DNA from: Flavobacteriales bacterium
GTDB taxonomy: Bacteria; Bacteroidota; Bacteroidia; Flavobacteriales; BACL11
Direction of reading: 5' to 3'
Length of the DNA stretch: 6,610 nt
Assembly (NCBI GenBank): GCA_018675825.1
Contig: JABGXK010000304.1
Coordinates: forward strand, 1-6,610
The translations under genes and the position numbers were made by a program. Every line of letters begins with the position of its first letter. Position 1 is the first letter of the stretch. The notes below the pieces were generated by a model, which had not been told where the DNA came from, made no database searches, and saw nothing but the letters and a program-made list of their open reading frames with translations. Of this stretch, positions 6,557 through 6,610 are shown piece by piece.

Positions 6557-6610
6557 ATTCTCTATCTGATGTGTCATTACTAACACTAAGAATAATTCCT
6601 AATGTAATAC
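6543..6610 (-). CDS. ftsW: FtsW, last 21 codons only (5' part beyond the right edge)
   Basis: On the - strand the frame entering at 6608 reads ITLGIILSVSN and ten further polar residues before TAA at 6545-6543. The other two frames from the right edge stop within 25 bases. A hydrophobic end followed by the LGxILSVS block and a short charged tail is what FtsW shows at the end of its last transmembrane helix. FtsW is the SEDS-family glycosyltransferase that polymerises lipid II at the septum, and ftsW directly precedes murG in Bacteroidota dcw clusters. The fragment is short, so the call depends on this ending plus the gene order. RodA, its paralogue, is less likely here. Confidence 0.75.
   Translation of the reverse strand, partial: ITLGIILSVSNDTSDREYETA

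Noticed and set aside
1..6610. CRISPR arrays, insertion sequences, tRNA or rRNA genes, prophage or defence genes
   Set aside because: No spaced direct repeats, transposase frames, tRNA-like sequence or foreign-looking segments were seen. The window is almost fully occupied by core genes.

Overview
The window reads as chromosomal DNA from a very AT-rich member of the Bacteroidota, most likely Flavobacteriia. This rests on three things seen in the proteins. The GroEL tail has Bacteroidota-style wording (EEPLRQIV, DPAKVVRVALENAAS, a GGGGMPGMM end). FtsZ carries a long C-terminal extension with an EPAFKRNNIDL-like block and ends in LHDNVD, as I recall from Flavobacteriia. The gene order ftsW-murG-murC-ftsQ-ftsA-ftsZ lacks murB and ddl between murC and ftsQ, as is usual in that phylum. 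The strong AT bias, tiny intergenic gaps and Lys/Asn/Ile-rich proteins suggest a streamlined genome; this is inference, and no lineage below class can be fixed by eye.

Layout: positions 1-371 hold the 3' end of groEL on the + strand. A short intergenic region (372-423) contains one symmetric hairpin flanked by A and T runs, able to end transcription from both sides. Everything from 424 to 6610 is on the - strand and forms the distal half of a division and cell-wall (dcw) cluster. In transcription order it is the last 21 codons of ftsW, then murG, murC, ftsQ, ftsA and ftsZ. These genes overlap or are spaced by 3-27 bases, so they look like one transcription unit running from the right edge toward the terminator at 377-405. 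No stretch over 300 bases lacks a gene.

Functionally, MurG makes lipid II, MurC starts the UDP-MurNAc-peptide branch that feeds it, and FtsW (fragment) is the septal glycan polymerase that uses lipid II. FtsQ bridges to the periplasmic divisome, FtsA tethers FtsZ to the membrane, and FtsZ forms the Z ring. GroEL is an unrelated convergent neighbour.

This is a core housekeeping region, and I see no undescribed system in it. The points most worth a second look are small: a pure (GAA)9 tract giving nine glutamates in a strongly acidic FtsZ linker; an A9 run just before the FtsA membrane-targeting helix, where a one-base gain would remove the helix; a perfect 20-bp palindrome inside ftsZ; the shared bidirectional terminator; and the likely true start of murG at 6556.
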